In this document: piece after piece, positions 35,955-43,271 of the stretch | Position numbering within the stretch: position 1 is the first letter of the stretch | Layout of the letters: every line of letters begins with the position of its first letter | From: Sphingobium sp. | GTDB taxonomy: Bacteria; Pseudomonadota; Alphaproteobacteria; Sphingomonadales; Sphingomonadaceae | Direction: 5' to 3' | Assembly (NCBI GenBank): GCA_009360885.1 | Contig: SPEL01000008.1 | Span: 82,506 to 146,505, forward strand | DNA length: 64,000 bases | The notes under the pieces: model-generated | Databases searched by the model: none | What the model was told of the DNA's origin: nothing | What the model saw: the letters and a program-made list of their open reading frames with translations, nothing else | Program-made: the position numbers and the translations under genes

Positions 35955-36760
35955 ACGAAGATAATCTGTTGCATGATGTTACCTGCAAGCTGACGTTTAA
36001 CCGCCTGACGCCTGATGGTTGCGAGCAGGTGGTTGAGCGGCCTCTGGCAGAAGAAGTACCAATAGCGGTGGAGTTTAACGGCATTGGTTACGCCGTGCTG
36101 ATGGCGACGCCGGATCATATTGATGATCTGTTATTGGGTTTTGCGCTGGCGGAACGGCTGATCGGGCCGGGGGATGCTGCCTTCGCGGTGGAGGCCCACC
36201 GAACGGAGCAGGGCGTGATAGCCCGTGCTAATCTGTCTGTTGACCGTGTAGATAGCTTGTTTGACCGGGTGCGGCATAGGGCGTCGGAATCCTCCTGTGG
36301 CCTCTGTGGCATTGAAAATCTGGAACAGGCAATACGTCCTTTATCGCCCGTAACGGCGCGGTCAGAGGCCAGCCGGGCTGCGATTTTCCGGGCGTTGGGT
36401 GATTTGCGTGGGCATCAGCATTTGAACGCCGCAACCGGGGCGGTCCACGCGGCGGCCTGTGTATCGGCGGATGGAGCAATTCGGTTGGTGCGGGAAGATG
36501 TCGGGCGGCATAACGCCTTTGATAAGCTGATCGGTGCGATGAAACGGGCCGACATAGGTTGGGATGGCGGCTTTGCTTTGCTGTCGTCGCGCTGTTCTTA
36601 TGAACTGGTGGAAAAGGCGGTGCTGGCGAATTGTCCGTTGCTCGTCACTATATCCGCGCCCACGGCATTGGCGACGCAAAGGGCAGAGGATGCGGGCCTG
36701 CCCATTATCGTTCTGGCGCGTAGCGATGCTGTGCTGGCGCGCGGGGCCGAGGTGCTGTAA
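35951..36760 (+). CDS. fdhD: FdhD / FdsC sulfur-transfer protein for formate dehydrogenase
   Basis: A 269-residue protein that carries sulfur from a cysteine desulfurase to the molybdenum cofactor of formate dehydrogenase, which is needed for activity. The conserved CxxC pair is at 116-119 (SSCGLCG), and GAVHAAA and VREDVGRHNAFDKLIG are family hallmarks. It uses a TTG start at 35951 inside a TTGA overlap with fdsD; no ATG in frame fits. Its place after fdsD, not between fdsA and fdsD, differs from the fdsGBACD order known elsewhere. Confidence 0.93.
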   Translation: MNEDNLLHDVTCKLTFNRLTPDGCEQVVERPLAEEVPIAVEFNGIGYAVLMATPDHIDDLLLGFALAERLIGPGDAAFAVEAHRTEQGVIARANLSVDRVDSLFDRVRHRASESSCGLCGIENLEQAIRPLSPVTARSEASRAAIFRALGDLRGHQHLNAATGAVHAAACVSADGAIRLVREDVGRHNAFDKLIGAMKRADIGWDGGFALLSSRCSYELVEKAVLANCPLLVTISAPTALATQRAEDAGLPIIVLARSDAVLARGAEVL

Positions 36761-36770
36761 GGGGAGCGCC

Positions 36771-37025
36771 ATGGCACAGCAGAAGATTTATTTTTTTGGG
36801 CGACTTGCCGAGCAATTAGGCCGCAGTCGTGAAGTGGAGATGGTGGAGGAACCGATCACCATCCGTGATTTGCGTGTTGCCCTTGCCGCGCAGGCGGTGG
36901 ATTTCGCCGATGCCTTAGTTGACCCGCGTGTTCGTGCCTGCGTGGATGGTGTGATTGTTACCGATGATGCGCTGGTGCGCGCTGGGCAGGAAATCGCCTT
37001 CATCCCGCCCTTGTCGGGGGGCTGA
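36771..37025 (+). CDS. moaD: molybdopterin synthase small subunit
   Basis: An 84-residue ubiquitin-like sulfur carrier ending in Gly-Gly (PPLSGG), which is thiocarboxylated and donates sulfur to make molybdopterin. It starts 10 bases after fdhD. The chosen ATG at 36771 begins MAQQKIYFFGRLAEQLG; the upstream frame to 36564 lies inside fdhD and is rejected. Confidence 0.95.
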   Translation: MAQQKIYFFGRLAEQLGRSREVEMVEEPITIRDLRVALAAQAVDFADALVDPRVRACVDGVIVTDDALVRAGQEIAFIPPLSGG

Positions 37026-37029
37026 GGAT

Positions 37030-37506
37030 ATGGCCATCACTATTCGCCTTGAGCCAGAAAATCTGCAACCGGATGCCGAATTGCGCGCTTTCATCACCAG
37101 CTTGAACGGTGATGGTGCGGTCGTCAGCTTTACCGGCCTGATGCGCCCGACCAGCAAGGAAGGGGAGGCGTTGACCGGCCTGTTTCTTGACCATTATCCC
37201 GGCATGACGGAACGCAGCATTTCTGACATAGCCACGGATGCGGCGGCGAAATTTGCGGTAGAGGATATACTTATCATTCATCGCTGCGGCCTAGTGCTTC
37301 CCGGTGCGGCGATTGTGTTTGTGGCGACGTCCTCCCCCCATCGTCGGGCGGCGTTTGAGGCCGCGGATTATCTGATGGACCGCCTCAAAAGTGATGCTGG
37401 TTTCTGGAAACGCGAAGACACGGCCACGGGTTCGCACTGGATAGAACCAACGGCGCAGGACGCCAAAGACAAAGAACGCTGGAGCAACATACATGCCGGG
37501 AATTGA
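37030..37506 (+). CDS. moaE: molybdopterin synthase large subunit
   Basis: A 158-residue enzyme that joins with MoaD to turn cyclic pyranopterin into molybdopterin. The conserved VVSFTGLMR, HRCGLVLPGA and KREDTATGSHWIEP with its catalytic lysine are visible. ATG at 37030 has GAGG four bases before it and follows moaD by four bases. The 3' end overlaps moaB/mog by 14 bases. Confidence 0.95.
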   Translation: MAITIRLEPENLQPDAELRAFITSLNGDGAVVSFTGLMRPTSKEGEALTGLFLDHYPGMTERSISDIATDAAAKFAVEDILIIHRCGLVLPGAAIVFVATSSPHRRAAFEAADYLMDRLKSDAGFWKREDTATGSHWIEPTAQDAKDKERWSNIHAGN

Positions 37507-38029
37507 TGAAAGTCTGCAATTTTACCCCCTCAATATCGCGGTTCTGACGGTTTCCGATACGCGGGATGAGGCAAGCGACCGTAGCGGGGCGCTGTTGGTG
37601 GAGCGGCTGACCGGCGCGGGGCATGTCCTTGCGGGCAAGGCGATCGTCACCGATGATGTGGACGCCATCCGTGCGCAGGTGAAGGTGTGGGTGGCGGATG
37701 AGGCGGTTGATCTCGTCATCAGCACCGGCGGCACTGGTTTTGCCCCACGCGATGTGACGCCAGAGGCGGTAAAGCCACTGTTCCGCCGTGAAATGGATGG
37801 GTTTTCGGTGGTGTTCCATCAGGCCAGCCTTGGCACAGTCGGCGTTTCCACCTTGCAATCCCGCGCCTTTGCGGGGCAGGCGGAGGACACCTTCGTATTC
37901 TGCCTGCCGGGTTCGACCGGCGCGTGCAAGGATGGGTGGGATCTCGTCCTCTCGCTGGAACTGGACAGCCGCTATCGCCCCTGTTCTCTCGCGGGGCAGA
38001 TACCGCGTCTACGGCATCTGTGCGCATGA
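37493..38029 (+). CDS. MogA/MoaB family molybdenum cofactor protein
   Basis: A 178-residue protein with the MogA/MoaB fold: [18 protein letters not shown] and [16 protein letters not shown] are the substrate-binding loops. It adenylates molybdopterin before molybdenum insertion by MoeA. It overlaps moaE by 14 bases and moaC by four, so translation is coupled. Whether it is moaB or mogA by name cannot be told, but the function is the same. Confidence 0.93.
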   Translation: MPGIDESLQFYPLNIAVLTVSDTRDEASDRSGALLVERLTGAGHVLAGKAIVTDDVDAIRAQVKVWVADEAVDLVISTGGTGFAPRDVTPEAVKPLFRREMDGFSVVFHQASLGTVGVSTLQSRAFAGQAEDTFVFCLPGSTGACKDGWDLVLSLELDSRYRPCSLAGQIPRLRHLCA

Positions 38030-38529
38030 GCAGACTGACGCATCTGGATGAGGCGTCCCGTCCCCGCATGGTTGATGTGGGGGATAAGGATGTGACCCGG
38101 CGCACGGCAGAGGCGCGGGGGCGACTGCGGTGCAGCGCAGAGGCTCTGGCGTTGGTGCTGGCGGGGAAGGCCCCCAAGGGCAGCGTCATCAATACGGCAG
38201 AAATTGCGGGCATCATGGCTGCCAAGCGCACGCATGAGCTGATCCCGCTCTGCCATCCGCTCGCCTTATCGGGCGTCAAGCTTGTGATAGAACCGGATGA
38301 GACTTTGCCCGGTTTTCATGTGCGTGCCAGTGTCAAGCTGACCGGAAAAACCGGGGTGGAGATGGAGGCGCTAACCGCGGTCAGTGTCGCGTGTCTTACC
38401 CTCTACGATATGTTAAAAGCGGTCGATAAGCATATGATAATAGAGAATATTGATGTGATTGCAAAATCCGGTGGCCGCTCTGGTGACTGGACGGTTGATG
38501 ACAATAATATGGCTGCGACCTCATGCTGA
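38026..38529 (+). CDS. moaC: cyclic pyranopterin monophosphate synthase
   Basis: A 167-residue enzyme that forms cyclic pyranopterin phosphate from the MoaA product. It shows [33 protein letters not shown] and the C-terminal KSGGRSG. ATG at 38026 overlaps the moaB/mog stop; the longer frame to 37924 has no ribosome site. Ends inside the start of moeA. Confidence 0.96.
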   Translation: MSRLTHLDEASRPRMVDVGDKDVTRRTAEARGRLRCSAEALALVLAGKAPKGSVINTAEIAGIMAAKRTHELIPLCHPLALSGVKLVIEPDETLPGFHVRASVKLTGKTGVEMEALTAVSVACLTLYDMLKAVDKHMIIENIDVIAKSGGRSGDWTVDDNNMAATSC

Positions 38530-39707
38530 ATTATGAAGAAGCCCTCGCGCTCGTGGTTGACCTCGCAAAGCCTCTGGGCGCGGAGGATGTGTCTTTGTCC
38601 TCCGCCAATCGCCGGGTGCTGGCCGCGCCGCTCATTTCACGGGTTTCTTCCCCTCCGGCGGATGTTTCCGCTATGGATGGCTATGCTGTGCGTGACGCTG
38701 ACCTTGCCGAAACACGGAGCTTCCGCCTGATAGGCGTATCCTATCCCGGCACGGGTTTTGCGGGGAGTGTGGGGCAGGGTGAAGCCGTGCGTATTTTCAC
38801 CGGCGCGCCTATACCCGATGGCGCTGACCGTGTGCTGGTGCAGGAAATCATCACGCGGGATGGCGATGATGTTCAGGTGACGGGGGAATGGGGAAAAGCC
38901 CGCCATATCAGGCTTATGGGCAACGACTTTAAGGCCGGTGATGAGATATTGCCTGCTGGTTGTCCCCTCAACGCGCGCTCTATCGTCGCGGCGGCGGGGG
39001 CAGACCGGGCGGTGCTGAGCGTGTGGCGGCAACCCAGAGTAGCGATCATTGGCACCGGTGATGAACTGGTGGAGCCGGGCAGCGCCGCTGAAACAGCGGG
39101 GCATATCCCCGACAGCCTGTCTTATGCTATTGCCGCTTTTGCCGAGGAACAGGGCGCAGTTCCCGTCAGCCGTCAGCGCTGCGGCGATAACCCGGAAATG
39201 ATGAAGGCCATGGCCGCGCAGGCGTTGGCGCAGGCCGATGTGGTCGTCATTACTGGCGGCGCATCGGTGGGGGAAAAGGATTTTTCCAAAGGGGCTTTTG
39301 CAGCTTTGGGCGCGGAGATGATTTTCTCTAAGGTAGCAATCAAACCCGGAAAGCCGGTATGGCTGGCGCGGGTGGGGGATAGGCTGGTGCTTGGCCTTCC
39401 CGGCAACCCGACATCGGCGTTGGTGACGGCGCGGTTGTTCCTCGCGCCGTTGCTGGCGGGATTGGGCGGGCGTGACCCCAATGGGGTGACTTTATGGCGG
39501 TCCGTCCCTGCCGCGCAGTCTTTGCCCGCAGGCGGTGACCGTGAAACCTTCGTTCGGGCTATCCTCGCCGATGGCAAAGTCTCTGCACTCCGCAATCAGG
39601 ATAGCGGGGCGCAACAGGCATTGGCGCAGGCCGGGGTGTTGATACGAATGGCGGTGGATGCGCCGCCCGTCGCAGCGGGCGAAACCGTGCAGATATTGGA
39701 CCTATAA
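38523..39707 (+). CDS. moeA: molybdopterin molybdotransferase
   Basis: A 394-residue enzyme that inserts molybdate into adenylated molybdopterin. Hallmarks are [14 protein letters not shown] near residue 45, [26 protein letters not shown] and [11 protein letters not shown]. It overlaps moaC by 7 bases. It acts with the MogA/MoaB protein encoded two genes upstream. Confidence 0.96.
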   Translation: MLNYEEALALVVDLAKPLGAEDVSLSSANRRVLAAPLISRVSSPPADVSAMDGYAVRDADLAETRSFRLIGVSYPGTGFAGSVGQGEAVRIFTGAPIPDGADRVLVQEIITRDGDDVQVTGEWGKARHIRLMGNDFKAGDEILPAGCPLNARSIVAAAGADRAVLSVWRQPRVAIIGTGDELVEPGSAAETAGHIPDSLSYAIAAFAEEQGAVPVSRQRCGDNPEMMKAMAAQALAQADVVVITGGASVGEKDFSKGAFAALGAEMIFSKVAIKPGKPVWLARVGDRLVLGLPGNPTSALVTARLFLAPLLAGLGGRDPNGVTLWRSVPAAQSLPAGGDRETFVRAILADGKVSALRNQDSGAQQALAQAGVLIRMAVDAPPVAAGETVQILDL

Positions 39708-39725
39708 GGGGCAGGGCAAAATATC

Positions 39726-40466
39726 ATGGATCCTATTACGCTTATCAGCATCATGGTCTTGTTCGCTTTGGCGGCGGCCCTTTATTCCAGCGTCGGCCAT
39801 GGCGGGGCATCGGCGTATCTCGCCATCATGGCGTTGTTCGCGATACCGGCGATGACGATGCGCCCCACGGCGCTCACCATGAATCTGCTGGTCGCGGGGT
39901 TCGCCACCTATCGTTATGTGAAGGCGGGGGAATTTAACCCGCGCCTGTTCCTCTCCTTTGCGGTGACGGCGGTGCCTTTCGCCTATCTGGGCGGCACCAT
40001 CCATATTCCGCCGGAAATATACCGTCCGCTGGTGGGTATCGTGCTGTGGTGTGCGGCGCTGCACTTGCTGTTCAAATCCCGCATCATTGCGGGGCGTCCG
40101 GGCAAGATTCCGCCTCTCTATATTACCCTGCCAGTCGGGGCGGCTCTGGGCTTCCTTGCCGGGTTGACGGGCACAGGTGGCGGGATATTCCTCAGCCCGA
40201 TCATCCTCGTGCTGGGATGGGCGCAGCCGCGCGTGACATCCGGCGTGGCGGCGGCGTTCATTCTTGTGAACTCCATCGCCGGGCTCGCGGGCAACGTGGC
40301 GGCTATTCAATCTTTGCCGCCTGAACTGCCCTATTTCCTTTTTGCTGCCGGTGCGGGTGCATTGCTGGGTGTATGGCTGGGCGTGCGGCGCCTGCCGCAG
40401 CATCAACTGGCGCAATTATTGGGGCTGGTGCTGCTGGTCGCGGGCTGGAAGCTGCTGTTTACATGA
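39726..40466 (+). CDS. TauE/SafE family membrane transporter, embedded in the cofactor operon
   Basis: A 246-residue membrane protein with about eight hydrophobic segments (ALAAALYSSVGHGGASAYLAIMALF, GAALGFLAGLTGTGGGIFLSPIILVLG) typical of the TauE/SafE family, which exports sulfite or sulfonate-related anions. It starts 18 bases after moeA and its stop overlaps the mobA start, so it is expressed with the cofactor genes. Substrate here might be sulfite, formate or molybdate-like anions; none is shown by the sequence. Confidence 0.88.
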   Translation: MDPITLISIMVLFALAAALYSSVGHGGASAYLAIMALFAIPAMTMRPTALTMNLLVAGFATYRYVKAGEFNPRLFLSFAVTAVPFAYLGGTIHIPPEIYRPLVGIVLWCAALHLLFKSRIIAGRPGKIPPLYITLPVGAALGFLAGLTGTGGGIFLSPIILVLGWAQPRVTSGVAAAFILVNSIAGLAGNVAAIQSLPPELPYFLFAAGAGALLGVWLGVRRLPQHQLAQLLGLVLLVAGWKLLFT

Positions 40467-41041
40467 CACTGGCGGTGGTCATTTTGGCGGGCGGAGACGG
40501 CGCGCGCATGGGCGGGGATAAGCCCTTGCGCCTGCTGTCTGGCCGTAGCCTGATGGACCATATGATAGACCACGCCCGTAAATATTCCGCGACCGTTGCT
40601 ATTTCCCTGCGTCATCAGGGGCAGTTTGCGGTGCCGGATGATGTGGCCATTATCGAGGATAGAGAGGGCGAAGGGCCGGTGGCGGGTCTGATGGCGGCGG
40701 GCCGGTTTGCGCAGGATGCTGGGTGCGATAGGGTGCTGACTCTCCCTTGTGACACGCCCTTTGTTCCCGACGATCTGGTTGAGCGGTTGTCGGCGGCGCT
40801 CTCTCCCGTTCATAATGCTGCTTTGGCAATGAGCGGCGGGAGGCTTCACCCGGTTTGCGGCCTGTGGCGTAGTGATGCATTGGCGCAGGCGGAAATGGTG
40901 CCGGGCGGGGCGCTAAGGCATTTCGCTGCGCAACTGGGCTATGCTATAGCGGAATGGAACGCGGAACCTTTTGACCCTTTCCTGAATATAAATCATCAGG
41001 ATGATTTGGTGATAGCAGAGCGCCTATGTCGAACCAATTGA
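40463..41041 (+). CDS. mobA: molybdenum cofactor guanylyltransferase
   Basis: A 192-residue enzyme that attaches GMP to molybdopterin to make the guanine-dinucleotide form that FdsA-type enzymes use. The nucleotide-binding start LAVVILAGGDGARMGGDKPL and TLPCDTPFVPDD are characteristic. ATG at 40463 overlaps the stop of the transporter gene by four bases. It overlaps moaA by 16. Confidence 0.95.
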   Translation: MTLAVVILAGGDGARMGGDKPLRLLSGRSLMDHMIDHARKYSATVAISLRHQGQFAVPDDVAIIEDREGEGPVAGLMAAGRFAQDAGCDRVLTLPCDTPFVPDDLVERLSAALSPVHNAALAMSGGRLHPVCGLWRSDALAQAEMVPGGALRHFAAQLGYAIAEWNAEPFDPFLNINHQDDLVIAERLCRTN

Positions 41042-42015
41042 TAGATGGCTTTGGCCGCCATATCACTTATGTGCGCCTGTCGGTGACGGACCGTTGCGAT
41101 TTGCGCTGTCGCTATTGCATGTCCGAAAAAATGCAGTTCGTGCCGCGTAATGAGCTGCTGAGCCTGTCCGAATTGGCGGACCTCTCTGCCATCCTTATCG
41201 GGCGCGGGGTGCGCCGTATTCGCCTGACGGGCGGGGAGCCACTGGTCCGGCGTAATATCCTCAAGCTGGTGGAGGATATTGGCGCGCATATCGGGCAGGG
41301 GCTGGACGAAGTCACTCTCACCACTAATGGCACGCAATTGGGGGCTATGGCTCAGCCCCTCTACGATGCCGGGGTACGGCGGGTGAATGTCAGTCTGGAT
41401 AGCCTGAAGCCCGAACAATTCCGTATGATTACCCGCAATGGTGATCTGGCACAGGTGCTTGCGGGCCTTGATGCGGCGGGGCAGGCTGGGCTGAAGGTCA
41501 AGATCAACATGGTCGCCCTCAAAGGTATGAATGAGGATGAGATAGAGCCGATGCTGCGCTGGTGCGGTGCGCAGGGGCATGAACTGACCCTCATAGAGGC
41601 AATGCCGCTGGGCGAAACTGGCGAGGACCGGACCGACCATTATATGCCGCTGGATGCGGTGCGGGATACTTTGGCGCGCCAGCATATGCTCGTACCGACG
41701 CTTCATCGCACGGGTGGTCCGGCGCGCTATTATGATGTGCCGGAATTGGGGACGCGCATTGGCTTCATCACGCCCCATAGCAATAATTTCTGCACAGGTT
41801 GCAACCGCATCCGCATTACCGCGACCGGCACGGTATTCGGTTGTCTGGGGCAGGACCAGCAGATTGACCTGCGCGATATCATGCGCAGCGAAGGCGTCGA
41901 TGGCGTTAACCGGATATTGGATGCGGTGATGATCGCCAAGCCCAAGGGGCATGATTTCGACATTGGCACCAATCGCCCAGCCGTGGCGCGACATATGAGC
42001 GTTACGGGCGGTTAA
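41026..42015 (+). CDS. moaA: GTP 3',8-cyclase, radical SAM
   Basis: A 329-residue radical-SAM enzyme for the first step of molybdenum cofactor synthesis. The N-terminal cluster is bound by C24, C28 and C31 (CDLRCRYC), the C-terminal cluster by C256, C259 and C273 (NFCTGCNRIRITATG...C). The C-terminal Gly-Gly is present. It is the last gene of the operon; a small hairpin lies 70 bases downstream. Confidence 0.97.
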   Translation: MSNQLIDGFGRHITYVRLSVTDRCDLRCRYCMSEKMQFVPRNELLSLSELADLSAILIGRGVRRIRLTGGEPLVRRNILKLVEDIGAHIGQGLDEVTLTTNGTQLGAMAQPLYDAGVRRVNVSLDSLKPEQFRMITRNGDLAQVLAGLDAAGQAGLKVKINMVALKGMNEDEIEPMLRWCGAQGHELTLIEAMPLGETGEDRTDHYMPLDAVRDTLARQHMLVPTLHRTGGPARYYDVPELGTRIGFITPHSNNFCTGCNRIRITATGTVFGCLGQDQQIDLRDIMRSEGVDGVNRILDAVMIAKPKGHDFDIGTNRPAVARHMSVTGG

Positions 42016-42086
42016 TTTAGATTCTCGGCGTCCATAATAAGTGCCGGTTCCTTTTTCATCTCATCAAAAGATTATTTTTCTGCGAG

Positions 42087-42104
42087 CCCCTGTCAGATCA
42101 GGGG
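42087..42104. terminator. hairpin downstream of moaA
   Basis: CCCCTG (42087-42092) and CAGGGG (42099-42104) form a 6 bp stem with a 6 base loop, 70 bases past the moaA stop. No T-run follows, so it is a possible but not certain end of the long fds-moa transcript. Confidence 0.4.
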
Positions 42105-42161
42105 GTGATAAGTCGTCTTCATGGTAATGCATCAAAATGCGAGACATGAAGGGGTGAATAA

Positions 42162-43205
42162 ATGTCTATGCAGAAATATTATTTTTCATATTTTGGTAAT
42201 TTTTTCAACAAAAATGAAATAAAACTGAAAAATTCACATACTATAAATGTAAATTACATCCAATATTTTGGGTGGATTGTGTCAATTTCTATATTGATGT
42301 CTGCAATATCCTTTCATTCTGCTTTGGCGCGTGAGAATGCTGCTGGTTCGACACGTGGCGCATTGCTGGAACGTCGCCTCGCCGGGCCGGATGGCTCCAT
42401 CATGGTGGTGGCGCATCGGGGATGTTGGAAAGGCAGTTCGGAAAACAGTCTGGATGCTATTCGGGCCTGTATCGCTGCTGGTGTTGATATGGTGGAGCTG
42501 GACGTGCGAGCAACGCGGGATGGCACCCTCATCCTGATGCATGACGCCACGGTTGACCGCATGACTGACGGTACCGGCAAGGTCGAGGACATGGACTGGG
42601 CCGACCTTAAAAAGCTGCACCTGCGTCAGGGGGGAGGCAAGGACGCGCCCCTGACCAGCCGCCATATACCGACATTTGAGGAAGCCCTTCGCGCGGCGAA
42701 GGACAAGATATTAATCAATGTCGATGCGAAGATTTTGCTCTCTTCGACCATATTGCAACAAATTGATGTGGTGGGCAGCCGCAAGCAGATATTGTTCAAG
42801 GCGGAGGCGCCTTATGCTCGCCTGATGGCCGACGCGCCATGGGTGCAGACCTTGCGGTTTCAGCCGATTTTGCGCGAACCCAACATCAAGGTGGACCCCG
42901 CTGGCAATATCGCCGCTTATGACCCGATCCGCCCTGTCAGCTATGAAATCGACGTGAAGAACCGTGCTTTCACCCCATTACTGACCAAGGCGATACAGGA
43001 CCGTTGCGCGCGCTATTGGGTCAATAGCCTGTCGGGAAGAATTTATGATGACCGGGATGCCGTCACCAACCCGGATGCTGTCTGGGGCGAGTTGGTTCGC
43101 CTTGGGGTGAATGCTATTCAGACGGATGAGCCGATCCTCCTCAAAAACTATCTGAACCGCACCGATGCGCGGGGCCAGCAATGCGAGCCTGCTCCCGTCG
43201 GTTGA
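42162..43205 (+). CDS. secreted glycerophosphodiester phosphodiesterase with unusual N-terminus
   Basis: A 347-residue hydrolase that frees glycerol-3-phosphate and an alcohol from glycerophosphodiesters. The catalytic pattern is visible: VVAHRGCWKG, MVELDVRATRDG and LMHDATVDRMTDG. The first 36 codons are strikingly AT-rich (KYYFSYFGNFFNKNEIKLK), unlike the rest, and precede a hydrophobic signal (WIVSISILMSAISF, cleavage near SALA). The long leader may be misannotated or a recent addition. A TonB receptor follows 66 bases later. Confidence 0.88.
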   Translation: MSMQKYYFSYFGNFFNKNEIKLKNSHTINVNYIQYFGWIVSISILMSAISFHSALARENAAGSTRGALLERRLAGPDGSIMVVAHRGCWKGSSENSLDAIRACIAAGVDMVELDVRATRDGTLILMHDATVDRMTDGTGKVEDMDWADLKKLHLRQGGGKDAPLTSRHIPTFEEALRAAKDKILINVDAKILLSSTILQQIDVVGSRKQILFKAEAPYARLMADAPWVQTLRFQPILREPNIKVDPAGNIAAYDPIRPVSYEIDVKNRAFTPLLTKAIQDRCARYWVNSLSGRIYDDRDAVTNPDAVWGELVRLGVNAIQTDEPILLKNYLNRTDARGQQCEPAPVG

Positions 43206-43271
43206 AGCCACGATACCGCAATAATTTCCCTTCCTTTTCCGTAATTTTCATACTCTGAAGGACCATTTACC

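Noticed and set aside
40996-41994. 332-residue frame opposite moaA
   Set aside because: Shadow of moaA, whose radical-SAM and C-terminal cluster motifs are certain.
42087-42104. Riboswitch for molybdenum cofactor after moaA
   Set aside because: The only structure is a small 6 bp hairpin downstream of the operon; no cofactor-sensing RNA pattern was recognised here or upstream of fdsG.
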